The notes under the pieces: model-generated
Databases searched by the model: none
Told to the model about the DNA's origin: nothing
What the model saw: the letters and a program-made list of their open reading frames with translations, nothing else
Program-made: the position numbers and the translations under genes
In this document: in pieces, positions 1-10,955 of the stretch
Numbering within the stretch: the first letter of the stretch is position 1
Layout of the letters: each line of letters starts with the position of its first letter
Source: Papio anubis
Taxonomy: Eukaryota; Chordata; Mammalia; Primates; Cercopithecidae
Length of the DNA stretch: 64,000 bases
Direction: 5' to 3'
Assembly (NCBI RefSeq): GCF_008728515.1
Contig: NC_044989.1
Location: 65,528,712 to 65,592,711, forward strand

Positions 1-307
1 AAAAAAAAAAAAAAAAAAAGCCGGGCGCGGTGGCTCACGCCTGTAATCCCAGCACTTTGGGAGGCCGAGGCGGGCGGATCACAAGGTCAGGAGATCGAGA
101 CCACGGTGAAACCCCGTCTCTACTAAAAATACAAAAAATTAGCCGGGCGCGGTTGTGGGCGCCTGTAGTCCCAGCTACTCGGGAGGCTGAGGCAGGAGAA
201 TGGCGTGAACCCGGGAGGCGGAGCTTGCAGTGAGCCGAGATCGCGCCACTGCACTCCAGCCTGGGCGACAGAGCGAGACTCTGTCTCAAAAAAAAAAAAA
301 AAAAAAA
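1..307 (+). repeat. AluY, preceded by an A-run
   Basis: Bases 1-19 are pure A, the tail of an element cut by the window edge or part of the target. The Alu runs from 20 to a tail ending at 307. It lacks about a dozen bases at 'gagaccacggtg', where 'atcctggctaac' is expected. Confidence 0.93.
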
Positions 308-589
308 TTAGTTAATTAAAAAATAAAAATAAAAGAGAGAGTAAGTTAGCTCAGCTCAAAAGAGCCTGGTGAAAATGCCTAATTTGGAGTTCAGATTTCA
401 CTAGCTTTAGTAAGTAATGAATCCAACTGCTCTTCATCAGGATAGATGCTAACCACCAATCTACACATAAAGCACTACATAATTATCCACATTATATATT
501 TCACAAAATTGTTTCAAATGGCCTTTTATAAATGTAGCTATTTGACTATTTTTATAAATTTCATCTAACCCACTTTAAGACTAACATCT

Positions 590-881
590 ATTTTTTTGAG
601 ACGGAGTCTCGCTCTGTCGCCCAGGTTGGAGTGCAGTGGCCGGATCTCAGCTCACGGCAAGCTCCGCCTCCGGGGTTTACGCCATTTTCCTGCTTCAGCC
701 TCCCGAGTAGCTGGGACTACAGGCGCCCGCCACCACGCCCGGCCAGTTTTTTTGTATTTTTTTAGTAGAGACAGGGTTTCACCATGTTAGCCAGGATGGT
801 CTCGATCTCCTGACCTCATGATCCACCCGTCTCGGCCTCCCAAAGTGCTGGGATTACAGGCTTGAGCCACCGCGCCCGGCC
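590..881 (-). repeat. AluYR-like, with 13-bp TSD
   Basis: Full length. It carries 'gtggccggatctcagctc' and 'ggcttgagccacc', marks of the Old World monkey Y lineage. The TSD 'aagactaacatct' is perfect at 577-589 and 882-894. Confidence 0.95.
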
Positions 882-922
882 AAGACTAACATCTTAAACT
901 CCACATTTTAAAACTCAAATTA

Positions 923-1218
923 GGCCGGGAACAGTGGCTCATGCCTGTAATCCCAGAACTTTGGGAGGCCGACGTGGAAGGATCACGAGGTCAGGAGTTT
1001 GAGACCAGCCTGGCCAACAAGGTGAAACTCCATCTTTACTGTAAATACAAAAATTAGCTGGGCGTGGTGGCGCAGACTGTAATCCCAGCTACTCTGGAGG
1101 CTGAGGCAGGAGAATCGCTTGAACCTGGGAGGTGGAGGTTGCAGTGAGCCAAGATCGCGCCACTGCACTCCAGCCTGGGCAACAAAGCGAGACCTTGTCT
1201 CAAAAAAAAAAAAAAAAC
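923..1218 (+). repeat. Alu, full length
   Basis: Flanked by a perfect 'aactcaaatta' duplication (912-922 and 1,219-1,229). 'gatcacgaggtcaggagtttgagaccagcc' resembles AluS. Confidence 0.93.
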
Positions 1219-1711
1219 AACTCAAATTAGTTTGGGATACCAGATTTAAAGCTAAGCTTTGTCACTCTCACATTTTCACATTTTAATACTGATAATGACA
1301 GTTAACATTCTCTTTTCTGTTTTCAATCTCCTAAATCAAGTATTCTTAATCTGAGGTTCATGAACAGACTTGGTGTGAACCGCCTATAACTTTATGCAAA
1401 ATGTTATGAGTATACAGACACAAAGGGAGCAGATGCATTAAATGTAATGTGGGTATGGCTACATGGCCATAAATGGTTTAAATGTAACTGTCCCAAATCA
1501 AGATACTAGAAAATATCTATACACAGAGTAGAAAGGACAAAGAGTAATTCCACTTAAGTACTATTGTTATACAAAGGAAATACATTCAGAGAAATTAAAT
1601 TCATCATTGTTCTTGGAAAACATGAATTAAATAATTCATTGAGTTTCACTGTTGAAGATCACTAGTTCGAGGTGCAGACTGTACAAAATGCCCTATGTAA
1701 AGACCACAGAT
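1219..1711. other. Intronic sequence, no feature recognised
   Basis: AT-rich, with no Alu, no coding-like frame and no clear named repeat. Confidence 0.6.
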
Positions 1712-1989
1712 GGCCGAGTGAGGCAGGTCACACCTGTAATCCCAACACTTTGAGAGGCCCAGGTGGGAGGATCACTTGAGTCCAGGTGTTCGAGACCAGG
1801 ATAGGCAACATACTGACATATCATCGCTTAAAAAAAAATTAGACAGGCATGGTGCCAGCTACTCAGGAGGCTGACAGAGAAGGATCACTAGAGTCCAGGA
1901 GGTTGAGACTGCAGTGAGCCATGACTGTGCTACCACACTCCAGTCTGGGAGACAGAGATAGACCCTGTCTCGGGGAAAAAAAAAAAAAA
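1712..1989 (+). repeat. AluJ, diverged
   Basis: Both arms are present but with many substitutions and small deletions. 'atcacttgagtccagg' fits the oldest Alu class. Confidence 0.88.
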
Positions 1990-2606
1990 TAGCCAAGTGG
2001 CTGGCACTGAGAGTAAGTGCTAAATAGTACCCAGTATTATTAAAAAGTGATGTTTCCAAAAGAATGGTCCCTCTTGTGAATAAAGGCATGCATATGTAAC
2101 ACTACTTGTCCTAATTAGGAAATCTACAAGCATAGAACACAGTAAACTTAACTGCAACCTATCACAACCTTGGATTTAATAAAGCAGTGTAGGGTGTTCC
2201 AGTCAGCTGAGCCAACCTGTCACAAAAGGACCAAGGAAAACTTTATTTCCTACTTCTTCCGTACCCTATTTCTCACATGTTTCAGTCAGTCAACAAACTA
2301 ACAACAGTTCTCTGGCTCCTCAGGACCATTTTTTCTCCCTAATATCATTCCACTATTACCCTATTTATAATCTGCAACACTCCCAGGGTGGTTCCAAAGA
2401 AAGGCCAAGACCTAAATTTTCTTCCCTAAATTACATTCCAGATATCAAAGCAGTAATCTCAGCTCCACCTTCTATAGGGAAACAAAGGAATAATCTAATT
2501 GCTCCCCTCTCCCTCTAAAGGGAGGGGGGAGTCTGGGCATTTTGCCTAATTCTCAAAGGAAAATTCCAAAATGTAGTGCCGACAAAGTGGTAAAAAGCTG
2601 ATAAGC
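1990..2606. other. Intronic sequence, no feature recognised
   Basis: AT-rich unique sequence with a short G-run at about 2,521. No repeat or gene seen. Confidence 0.6.
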
Positions 2607-2899
2607 AGCTGAACATAGTGGCTCACGCCTGTAATCCTAGAACTTTGGGGGACCAAGGCAGGCAGATCACCTGAGGTCAGGAGTTGGAGACCAGCCTGGC
2701 CAACATGGTGAAACCTCACCTCTACTAATACAAAAATTAGGTGGCCGCGGTGGTGGGCGCCTGTAGTCCCCACTACTCAGGAGGCTGAAGCAGGAGAAAT
2801 GCTTGAACCTGGGAGGTAGAGGTTGCAAATGAGCCAAGATCATGCCACCTGCACTCCAGCCTGGGTGACACAGCGAGACTGTCTCAAAAAAAAAAAAAA
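2607..2899 (+). repeat. AluS
   Basis: Flanked by an imperfect 'aaaagctgataagc'/'aaaagctggtaagc' duplication. Confidence 0.9.
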
Positions 2900-2980
2900 G
2901 CTGGTAAGCTATGCATTTAAAATACCTCATGCATTGGCACACTACACCCATTTTCAGTTTTTCTTCATCTTAAGACACTC

Positions 2981-3273
2981 AGCCAAGCATGGGGCTCATG
3001 TCTATAATCCCAGCATTTTGGGCAGCTGAGGCAGGTGGATCTCTTGAGACCAGGAATTTGAGACCAGCCTGGGGCAACATATTGAAATCCCGTCTCTACA
3101 AAAAAAAAAAAAAATAGCCAGGTGTGGTGGCATGTGCTTGTAGTCTCAGCTACTCAGGAGGCTGAGGTGGGAGGATCACTGAAACCTGGCTAGGAGTTGG
3201 AGGCTGTAGTAAGCTATATGCATCACTGCACTGTAGCCTGGGTGACAAAGTCAGACCCTGTATCTCAAAAAAC
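2981..3273 (+). repeat. AluJ/S, full length
   Basis: Two-arm Alu with a middle A-run at about 3,100. An 8-bp 'agacactc' duplication lies at 2,973-2,980 and 3,274-3,281. Confidence 0.9.
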
Positions 3274-3282
3274 AGACACTCG

Positions 3283-3577
3283 GGCCAGGCGCGGTGGCTC
3301 ACGCCTGGAATCTCAGCACTTTGGGAGGCCAAGGTGGGCAGATCACGAGGTTAGGAGATCGAGACCATCCTGGCTAACACGGTGAAACCCTGTCTCTAGC
3401 AAAAAATGCAAAACTTTAGTCAGGCGTGGCGGCAGGCACCTGTAGTCCCAGCTAATCGGGAGGCTGAGGCAGGAGAATGTTGTAAACCCGGGAGGCAGAG
3501 TTGCAATGAGCCAAGGCCGTGCCACTGCACTCCAGCCTGGGCAACAGAACAAGACTCCGTCTCAAAAAAAAAAAAAA
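3283..3577 (+). repeat. AluY
   Basis: 'ggagatcgagaccatcctggctaacacgg' (overlapping signature) is typical of AluY. It sits just after the target duplication of the preceding Alu. Confidence 0.92.
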
Positions 3578-3673
3578 GAAAGTTATTCTTTACTATCCAA
3601 AATAAAACTTAACTATTGCAACTACAAACAGTGAAACCATCACATAGGTATAGTCAAAACTCCCCAGGAGAGA

Positions 3674-3699
3674 AAACACACACACATACACAACACACA
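3674..3699 (+). repeat. Short (CA)n tract
   Basis: Interrupted CA dinucleotides. Confidence 0.7.
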
Positions 3700-3844
3700 G
3701 TCAACAGATTGCTATGGAATGTGAATACAGCAGGAGGTTAGCACATACGTAAATTATTAAGATTGCTTCCAGAATTAAAAAGACCAAGATATCTGAGAAA
3801 TAAAATTACTCAGAAAGCAAAATTCCCTTTAAAAGCCAAGTAGC

Positions 3845-4129
3845 AGCCGGGCGCGTGGCTCACACCAGTAATCCCAGTACTTTGGCTGAGGTGGGCGGAT
3901 CACAAGGTCAGAAGTTTGAGACCAGCCTGGCCAACATAGTGAAATCCCGTCTCTACTAAAACTACAAAAATTAGCCAGGTGTGGTGGCACGCACCTGTAC
4001 TCCCAGCTACTCGGGAGGCTGAGGCGGGAGAATCACTTAAACCTGGAGGGCGGAGGTTGCAGTGAGCCGAGATCATGCCAACACACTCCAGCGACAAAGC
4101 GAGACTCTGTCTCAAAAAGAAAAAAAAAG
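3845..4129 (+). repeat. Alu with small 5' deletion
   Basis: About ten bases of the left arm are missing after 'tactttgg'. Flanked by 'aagccaagtag' (3,833-3,843 and 4,130-4,140). Confidence 0.9.
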
Positions 4130-4220
4130 AAGCCAAGTAGAGAACTGGCAAGGGAAGATTTGATTTTGAAGCACTTCCATCTTTAAGACAACGTAAAAAA
4201 TAAAATAAAATAAAATATTT

Positions 4221-4511
4221 GGCCGGGCGCGGTGGCTCAAGCCTGTAATCCCAGCACTTTGGGAGGCCGAGATGGGCGGATCACGAGGTCAGGAGATCGA
4301 GACCATCCTGGCGAACACGGTGAAACCCCGTCTCTACTAAAAAATACAAAAAAACCAGCCGGGCGAGGTGGCGGGCGCCTGTAGTCCCAGCTACTCCGGA
4401 GGCTGAGGCAGGAGAATGGCGGGAACCCGGGAGGCGGAGCTTGCAGTGAGCTGAGATCCGGCCACAGCACTCCAGCCTGGGTGACAGAGCAAGACTCCGT
4501 CTCAAAAAAAA
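4221..4511 (+). repeat. AluYR-like, young
   Basis: Carries 'ggctcaagcctgtaatccc', 'gggcgaggtggcgggcgcc' and 'gctgagatccggcc'. Inserted in an (AAAAT)n-type target that is repeated on both sides. Confidence 0.94.
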
Positions 4512-4584
4512 AATAAAATAAAATAAAATATTTGATGGTTAAAAACTGTCCAACATCCCTTAATTTGATGAAAACGGGAAATGT

Positions 4585-4884
4585 TTATTTATTTATTTAT
4601 TTATTTTTTGAGACAGAATCTCACTCTGTCACCCAGGCTGGAGTGCAGTGGCCAATCTCGGCTCACGGCAACCTCCTCCTACCGGATTCAAGCGATTCTC
4701 TTGTCTCAGCCTCCCGAGTAGCTTGGGACTACAAGCGCACACCACTGCGCCTAGCTAATTTGGTGTTTTTAGTAGAGGCAGGGTTTCGCCACGTTGGCCA
4801 GGCTGGTCTAGAACTGACCTCAAGTGATCCGCCTGCCTCGGCCTCCCAAAGTGCTATTACAGGTGTGAGCCACCTCACCCAGCC
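4585..4884 (-). repeat. AluS
   Basis: The tail has evolved into (TTTA)n at about 4,585-4,607. Confidence 0.9.
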
Positions 4885-4916
4885 GAAAGGGGGAAATTTT
4901 TAAATGCAAAATTTCA

Positions 4917-5020
4917 GGCTGGGCATGGTGACCCACCCAGTGCTTCGGAAGGATCGCTTGAGGCCAGGAGTTTGAGACCAGCCTGCACGACATAGGAGGC
5001 CCAGTCGCTACAAAAAAATT
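4917..5020 (+). repeat. Partial Alu left arm
   Basis: Alu head followed by a deletion and 'gcttgaggccaggagtttgagacc', ending near 'gtcgctacaaaaaaa'. A monomer-like or deleted old Alu. Confidence 0.75.
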
Positions 5021-5049
5021 TTTAACATGAAATTTCAGTTCTTATCTTC

Positions 5050-5392
5050 ATTTATTTTATTTTATTTTGAGACAGAGTCTTGCTCTGTTGCGCAGGCTAG
5101 AGTGCAGTGGCTTGATCTCAGCTCACTGCAACCTCCGCCTCCAGGGTTCAAGAGATTCTCCTGCCTCAGCTTCCCAAGCAGCTGGGACTACACGAAGGCA
5201 CAACCACACCCAGCTAATTTTTCTATGTTTAGTAGAGACGGGGTTTTGCCATGTTGGCCAGGCTGGTCTCAAACTCTTGACTTCAGATTTTGCCATGTTG
5301 GCCAGGTAGGTCTCAAACTCCTGACCTCAGGTGATCCACCGCCTGGGCCTCCCAAAGTACTGTGATTATAGGCATGAGCCACTGTGCTGGGC
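5050..5392 (-). repeat. AluS with internal 44-bp tandem duplication
   Basis: The element is about 40 bp too long because 5,244-5,287 is repeated at 5,288-5,331. Flanked by 'cagttcttatctt' on both sides (from about 5,035 and about 5,394). Confidence 0.92.
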
Positions 5393-6053
5393 CTCAGTTC
5401 TTATCTTTATATGATCCTACAAGATCATCTCATCATCTTATTCACACAAAATTCTCAATATATATATTTTTAAAGGCTCTATACAACTACTGAAAAATTA
5501 CCGAAGAATTACAGATGTTGATATTCTACAGACATTAAAAAATCATATTCTGGACAGTAAGAATACTAGTTATCTTTCTTCTATAAACTTTTCTGAGTTT
5601 TTCAAACCACCACCAAAAGTCACAAAGGCAACCTGATTTCACTTTCAAACACTTAAGTTTTTAAAAACATTATTTGAAACACAATGCAAGAAAAAAAAAA
5701 AAGGTCAAATGTTTCTTGAGTCTAACATGAAAGGAGAGCAAAGTCTGAAAGACTGATAACATTTTGAGAGATTCTGGAGCCATGATATACTTAAGGGGAT
5801 AGGGACTAAAAATAAAGTAATCGAACTTTTTCTGCATTAAAGAATTATAGTTGATCCAAGTAGACTACTATATTTCTTCCTCCTATAGTTAGCTGGTATA
5901 CTGAAGACAGGTACACATGCTTTATTCTTAACACATTCCTTAAAGACGAAGCAATCAAAATTATTTTCTTGACACCAAAAAAATCCACTAAAAGCCAGTG
6001 GATTATGGAAAATGTTATAAGAATAATCATGGGAATAATGTTAAGTATTTCTT
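5393..6053. other. Intronic sequence, no feature recognised
   Basis: AT-rich unique sequence. Confidence 0.6.
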
Positions 6054-6669
6054 TCTTTTTTTTTTTTTTTTTTTTGAGAAGGAATCTCACTCTGTCTCCC
6101 AGGCTGGAGTGCAGTGGCATGATCTCAACTCACTGCAGCCTCCACCTCCCAGGTTCAAGCGATTCTCCTGCCTCAGGTTCCCGAGGAGCTGGGATTACAG
6201 GCGTGCACCACCACACCCGGTTAACTTTTTTATTTTTTATTTTTTTATTTTTTTTTGAGACGGAGTCTCGCTCTGTAGCCCAGGCTGGAGTGCAGTGGCC
6301 GGATCTCAGCTCACTGCAAGCTCTGCCTCCCGGGTTCACGCCATTCTCCGGCCTCAGCCTCCCGAGTAGCTGGGACTACAGGTGCCCGCCACCTCGCCCG
6401 GCTATTTTTTGTATTTCTTAGTAGAGACGGGGTTTCACCGTGTTAGCCAGGATGGTCTCGATCTCCTGACCTCGTGATCCGCCCATCTCGGCCTCCCAAA
6501 GTGCTGGGATTACAGGCTTGAGCCACCGCGCCCGGCCAACTTTTTTATTTTTAATAGAGGCAGTGTCTCACCATGACCAGACTGGTCATGAACTCCTGAC
6601 CTCAAATGATCCACCCACCTCGGCCTCCCAAAGTGCTGAGATTACAGGTGTGAGCCACTGCTCCTGGCC
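6054..6669 (-). repeat. AluS interrupted by a younger Alu
   Basis: The outer copy lies at 6,054-6,222 and resumes at about 6,553-6,669. Its own target repeat is 'atgttaag' near 6,040 and 6,670. The break is exactly filled by the nested copy. Confidence 0.9.
6238..6537 (-). repeat. AluYR-like nested in an older Alu
   Basis: 'gtggccggatctcagctc' and 'aggcttgagccacc' mark the monkey Y lineage. The target 'aacttttttattttt' occurs at about 6,223 and 6,538. Confidence 0.94.
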
Positions 6670-6824
6670 ATGTTAAGCATTTCTTAATGTGCTGAAATAA
6701 TCACTGCCTGCTTCAAAACGTAGCTCAAAAATAATCCCTATTTTTCTTCAGATCCTCAAAAAAAAAAAGCTTTGACGGCCCTTTCTATCTACTTTTTTAA
6801 CTGTTCAGGTTATACTTTCAATTG

Positions 6825-7078
6825 CTTTTTTTTTTTTGGAGACAAGTCTTGTTCTGTTGCTCAGGCTGGAATGCAATGGTGTGATCTCGGCTCACAGGAA
6901 CCTCCACCTCCCAGGTTCAAGAGATTCTCCTGCCTCAGCCTCCCAAGTAGCTGGGATTACAGGCACCAGCCACCACACCCAAATAATTTTTTGTAATTTT
7001 AGTAGAGATGGGGTTTTGCCATATTGGCCAGGCTGGTCTTGAACTCCTGACCTCAGGTGATCCACCTGCCTCGGCCTA
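6825..7078 (-). repeat. Alu, 5' end truncated
   Basis: Stops abruptly at 'cctcggcct' and is fused to an Alu piece in the opposite orientation. Confidence 0.88.
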
Positions 7079-7315
7079 ACCAACATCTCTTTAGTAGAGA
7101 TGGCTAGGTACTCTATACAAAAATTAACTGGTTATAGTGGCACATGCCTGTAATCCCAGCTAATCGGGAGACCAAGGCAGGAGAATCGCTTGAACCTGGG
7201 AGGCAGAGATTGCAGTGAGCCGAGATTGCACCATTGCACTCCAGCCTGGGCAACAGAGTGAGACTCCATCTCAAAACAAACAAAAAGAAAAGAAAACAGA
7301 AAAAAAAAAAAAAAA
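7079..7315 (+). repeat. Alu fragment lacking its head
   Basis: Begins within the left arm ('aaccaacatctctttagtag') and keeps the whole right arm and tail. Confidence 0.85.
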
Positions 7316-7410
7316 TGGCCAGGCGCAGTGGCTCAGGCCTGTAATCCCAAAACTTTGGGAGGCCAAGGCCTGGACAACACAGCAAGACTCCATCTCAAAA
7401 AAAAAAAAAA
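7316..7410 (+). repeat. Alu with large internal deletion
   Basis: About 60 bp of head joined directly to the last 30 bp ('ggacaacacagcaagactccatc' region) plus tail: a 95-bp remnant. Confidence 0.85.
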
Positions 7411-8400
7411 GTAATACAGCTACCAACCCTTATGTAAACCAAGATAAATCTAAAAATTCTGTTGCTTCAGAATCTTTTTTGTCAAGATTCCATTTTCACT
7501 ACCAAATTTAGCAGCACCCATAACACAGATTATAAATTTCTAAAAGAAACAATATAAATTAGTAATGATAAACCAAAGTAAGTTAAGGAACATCTGGAGT
7601 AGATTTGTAAACATTAGCTAATATACTATTGTTAAGTTACTAAGATAACATACTGGAAGCAGGAAAAGCATCCACCCATTAAAGTTTTAATTGAAGAGAA
7701 AGCATAAGACTTTGGAGTTTGGAACAAGATGTTAAAAAAAGAATGAACTTGTACTTTAGTGATAAACAAAGAAAGAACTTTTCTTTCTTTCCTTTATTTT
7801 CCAAATTTTCTCTAATTACTTTTACAAAGATAACAAGCTCCATTAAAACAAAAAGAAACCGCTAAAGTCAGATAGCTGAAAATCTGATTGCTCACTGCCC
7901 TTGTGACCTCCCCTAATAAAATATCCCTCACTTCCTCTCACCCTCCTAAGTAATTTTCACTAATACTTTTGCAAAGGTTTTCCCAAATTCCTGTATTATT
8001 TTACTAGACAGTCTAGAATACAAAGATAGTAGGCCAGATACTCATGTATTTGATTCCAGAAAAAAATATAAAAACTGTTTCTGGGTTTGATCCCGTTGAG
8101 GTCAGTCTTCAAAAGAAAGGATGATTTGACACCGTATTTACTTATTAATTACTGTCATTGCCATTTATGAGCCATTCCTCCTCCTCCTCCTCCTCCTTGA
8201 AAATTCCTCCTCACTCCCTCTGTTCCTCCAAATCTAATTGCTGACAATTCCCTTTCAGGTCTCTTTTCTATAAAGTCTTTCAAAACCCAGATAGCCAATC
8301 ACAACCCACCATCCCCCTGAAATCCTGTTGCTCTCATCCATGCCATACATCTGGAATTTGCTATATCTACTGGTATTCGACATGTATAAAACCTATTTCT
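7411..8400. other. Intronic sequence with a (CCT)n run
   Basis: Unique AT-rich sequence. A short CCT repeat lies at about 8,177-8,198. No gene or named repeat recognised. Confidence 0.6.
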
Positions 8401-8689
8401 GCCGGGTGCGGTGGCTCACGCCTGTAATCCCAACACTTTGGGAAGCTGAGGCGGGCGGATCACCTCGGGAGTTTGAGACCAGCCTGACCAACATGGAGAA
8501 ACGCCGTCTCTACTAAAAATACAAAATTTGCCGGGCGTGGTGGCACATGCCTGTAATCCCAGCTACTCAGGAAGCTGAGGCAGGAGAATCACTTGAACCC
8601 AGGAGGCGGAGGTGCCGATGAGACAAGATTTGCGCCATTGCACTCCAGCCTGGGCAACAAGATTGAAACTCCCTCTCAAAAAAAAAAAA
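8401..8689 (+). repeat. AluS
   Basis: Missing a few bases at 'gatcacctcgggagtttgag'. Its tail abuts the poly-T of the next, inverted Alu. Confidence 0.92.
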
Positions 8690-8691
8690 TT

Positions 8692-8996
8692 ATTTTTTTT
8701 TTCTTTTTTTTTTTTTTGAGACGGAGTCTTGCTCTGTCGCCCAGGCTGAAGTGCAGTGGCCCGATCTTGGCCCACTGCAAGCTCCGCCTTCTGGGTTCAC
8801 GCCATTCTCTTGCCTCAGCCTGAGTAGCTGGGGCTACAGGCGCCCACCACCACACCCGGCTAATTTTTTTGTATTTTTAGTAGAGGCAGGGTTTCACCGT
8901 GTTAGCCAGGATGGTCTCTATCTCCTGACCTCGGGATCCGCCCGCCTTGGCCTCCCAAAGTGCTGGGATTACTGACCTGAGCCTCGGCGCCCCGCC
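8692..8996 (-). repeat. AluY, inverted tail-to-tail with its neighbour
   Basis: Poly-T head at 8,692-8,718, full length, and a decayed end 'gcctcggcgccccgcc'. Confidence 0.92.
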
Positions 8997-10600
8997 TATA
9001 TCTAAACTTCTTAAATGCAAGGATTATATTTCTAAATCCTAGTACTAATAGAATGCCTTTCATGAAAATGATGCATACAACCTGAAGAATGCTCATACAG
9101 TTTTCCAAATTCTTTTATATACATTTGAATTTCACCACTACCCTGACAGGAATAATGACTCCAATTATCCTATTTTACAAAAGGGGAAAAAAATTCAGAG
9201 GCTGAGTAACTTGTCAAAGTTCTCGACTAATCTTGAAGATTTATTTACAGTAATAAACATACATATATATAGCAAATTCAGAAAATTTCCTGAACAGTAG
9301 AGGTCTATAAACCTCGATAAAGCAGTAAATTCATGTTCTTTATTGTTACCAAGAAAACTACTAAATTAAGAACCTCAAGTTCAACTCCATTCAACTGTGC
9401 AAAACCAACTTTGTCCTTGGAGCCCTTGAAAAAAAAAATTTGTTTTAAACTGTCAACACAGCAAATGTCACTACAACAACACTATCCTTAACTTCTAAAG
9501 CATGAAATTCTAATAAAATACTATGGTTTCTGTATAGTGCAAGAGATTTCAGCATCAAGCCACAGTATTACAAAACTTGAAGAAAGCATTTTGCAAGAGC
9601 CATGTGACACACATATGACAGTCAGCTAAACTGGTGAGTGGACCTTTTAGGGGGAAATGTTTAGCAGTAATTGACCAAAGCAGCAAATAAACTCAACTTT
9701 TACAACAAATACTGATTTTCCCCCATCCCTCAAAGGCCTTTGACACTGAAAAGGAATACCAATTCGGTCTCTTACAATTATTCATTACTTTACATACATG
9801 TAAACTGTAGAGGAAATTTTTAAATGGCCACTGAGGAGAGTCCAACAAACTCTACCCAAAGGAAGTGAACACCAGTTCCCAGGAAAGGTGCCAGGTGTGT
9901 CACATCTGCTGTGGTGACTTCTTGAGTAAGCAAGAAAAAGAAATGCATTAACTTTTCATGACACGTCATGGAACCTCATTACCTATCTGCAAGCATCCAA
10001 GCAGGTAATCTAAAACTACATACAGATCTATCATAGGTCTCATTCGCTTCTCTTTCAACTTGACAGCAAGCTTCCTTTAATTTGCGAGTATCAGAAACAC
10101 ACTCCTTGGCTTTAGTTGTTTTTTTGGGTTTTTTTTCCCTTGACCTACAGAAGACAAAATGACTTAGGTGTCCTCTTTAAAAAACAAAACAAAACAAAAC
10201 AAAAAAACTCACAAATGCCCAGGTTTTTAGGAGGGCAATGCACCCGGCGAGCTCTTAAAGAACTCGTTCAAGGCACAACTCAAAAAGAGAACTAAAAAAT
10301 GTTCAGTTGCTTCTCCCTATCTACTCATTCCCCTCAATCCCACGCAGTCCCGAAAAGCATCCATATTACCTGAAACCTGGCGGGGAGGATGGAAGAAGAG
10401 AGAGCCAACAAGCTCAGGATTTACAAGTAAAGCTGGTTTCCACCCCGAGGATCCTGACAGCTCCGCAGAGTGCGGGCGCAGGGTCTGCCAGTGCCCTCTA
10501 GAAGGGTTCTCCCACCCCATCCCCTCCTCTTAGAAACAAGTCCTCCTTCAAAAGTCACTGCCTCCGAGACAAGCTACCTCTTCACACCGCCCCAGGCCCC
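8997..10600. other. Repeat-poor intron next to the RAB1A promoter
   Basis: Apart from the MIR fragment and an (AAAAC)n tract at about 10,178-10,206, no interspersed repeat is visible. AT-rich below 10.3 kb, then rapidly GC-rich toward exon 1. Confidence 0.6.
9125..9240 (-). repeat. MIR fragment
   Basis: 'attatcctattttacaaaag' followed by 'gaggctgagtaacttgtcaaag' matches the MIR core read in reverse. Confidence 0.65.
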
Positions 10601-10878
10601 TGGGCAGACTTCCTCAGCACCCGCCCCGCAGTCAGGCCCTCCAACCTGACCCGGTCCAGGCCCGGGCGGCTCACCCCTCCGACCCGACCCCTCCCCCGCC
10701 CGGCCGCCCCTCCGCGTCAGACAATGGGGCCCGACTCCCGGCCGCCAGCCTCTCCTGACCCATCACCCTCGCCTCACCCCAGCCGATGCCCCGACTTCCG
10801 CCCCAACCCTCCTCGCCCCCTTTAAAATCCCCCAAGCTGGCCCACGGACCCAGCCGACCGGTGCTCTCCTGAACTCAC

Positions 10879-10901
10879 TATTCGGGATTCATGCTGGACA
10901 T
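10879..10901 (-). CDS. RAB1A: RAB1A, first coding exon (partial CDS)
   Basis: RAB1A is the small GTPase that controls ER-to-Golgi vesicle traffic and autophagosome formation; it is prenylated and cycles between membrane and cytosol. Reading the minus strand from 10,901 gives Met-Ser-Ser-Met-Asn-Pro-Glu and then 'TA', followed at once by the donor GTGAGT (10,878-10,873). The known RAB1A protein starts MSSMNPEYDYLFK, so the split Tyr codon fits an exon 1/exon 2 junction at this point. The start ATG has G at -3; a second in-frame ATG lies three codons on. The rest of the protein (P-loop, switch regions, C-terminal CC prenylation site) lies beyond position 1 and is not in the window. The identification rests on seven residues, the exact splice phase, and a GC-rich 5' UTR in a CpG island. 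I did not see exon 2 in 1-10,870. Confidence 0.9.
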
Positions 10902-10910
10902 GTCACTGCA

Positions 10911-10955
10911 GCTGCCGCCGCCGCCACCGCCGCCCTTGCTGCCGCAGCCGCCGCC
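10911..10955. repeat. Imperfect GCC/GGC triplet run in the RAB1A 5' UTR
   Basis: Consecutive GCC-type triplets with CAC, CTT and CTG/CAG interruptions lie within 10 bases of the RAB1A start codon. On the transcript it reads as GGC-rich, likely to form structure. The interruptions should make it fairly stable in length. Confidence 0.75.

Larger units (their letters stand above)
1..10878 (-). other. RAB1A: RAB1A intron 1 (3' end outside window)
   Basis: Everything downstream of the exon 1 donor on the minus strand belongs to this intron. It holds about 18 Alus or fragments between 1 and 9.0 kb, then 1.6 kb almost free of repeats next to the promoter. I found no acceptor plus reading frame matching RAB1A exon 2 here. 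Confidence 0.8.

Noticed and set aside
1..10870. RAB1A exon 2 in the window
   Set aside because: I looked for a minus-strand acceptor followed by the YDYLFK-P-loop coding text and found none.
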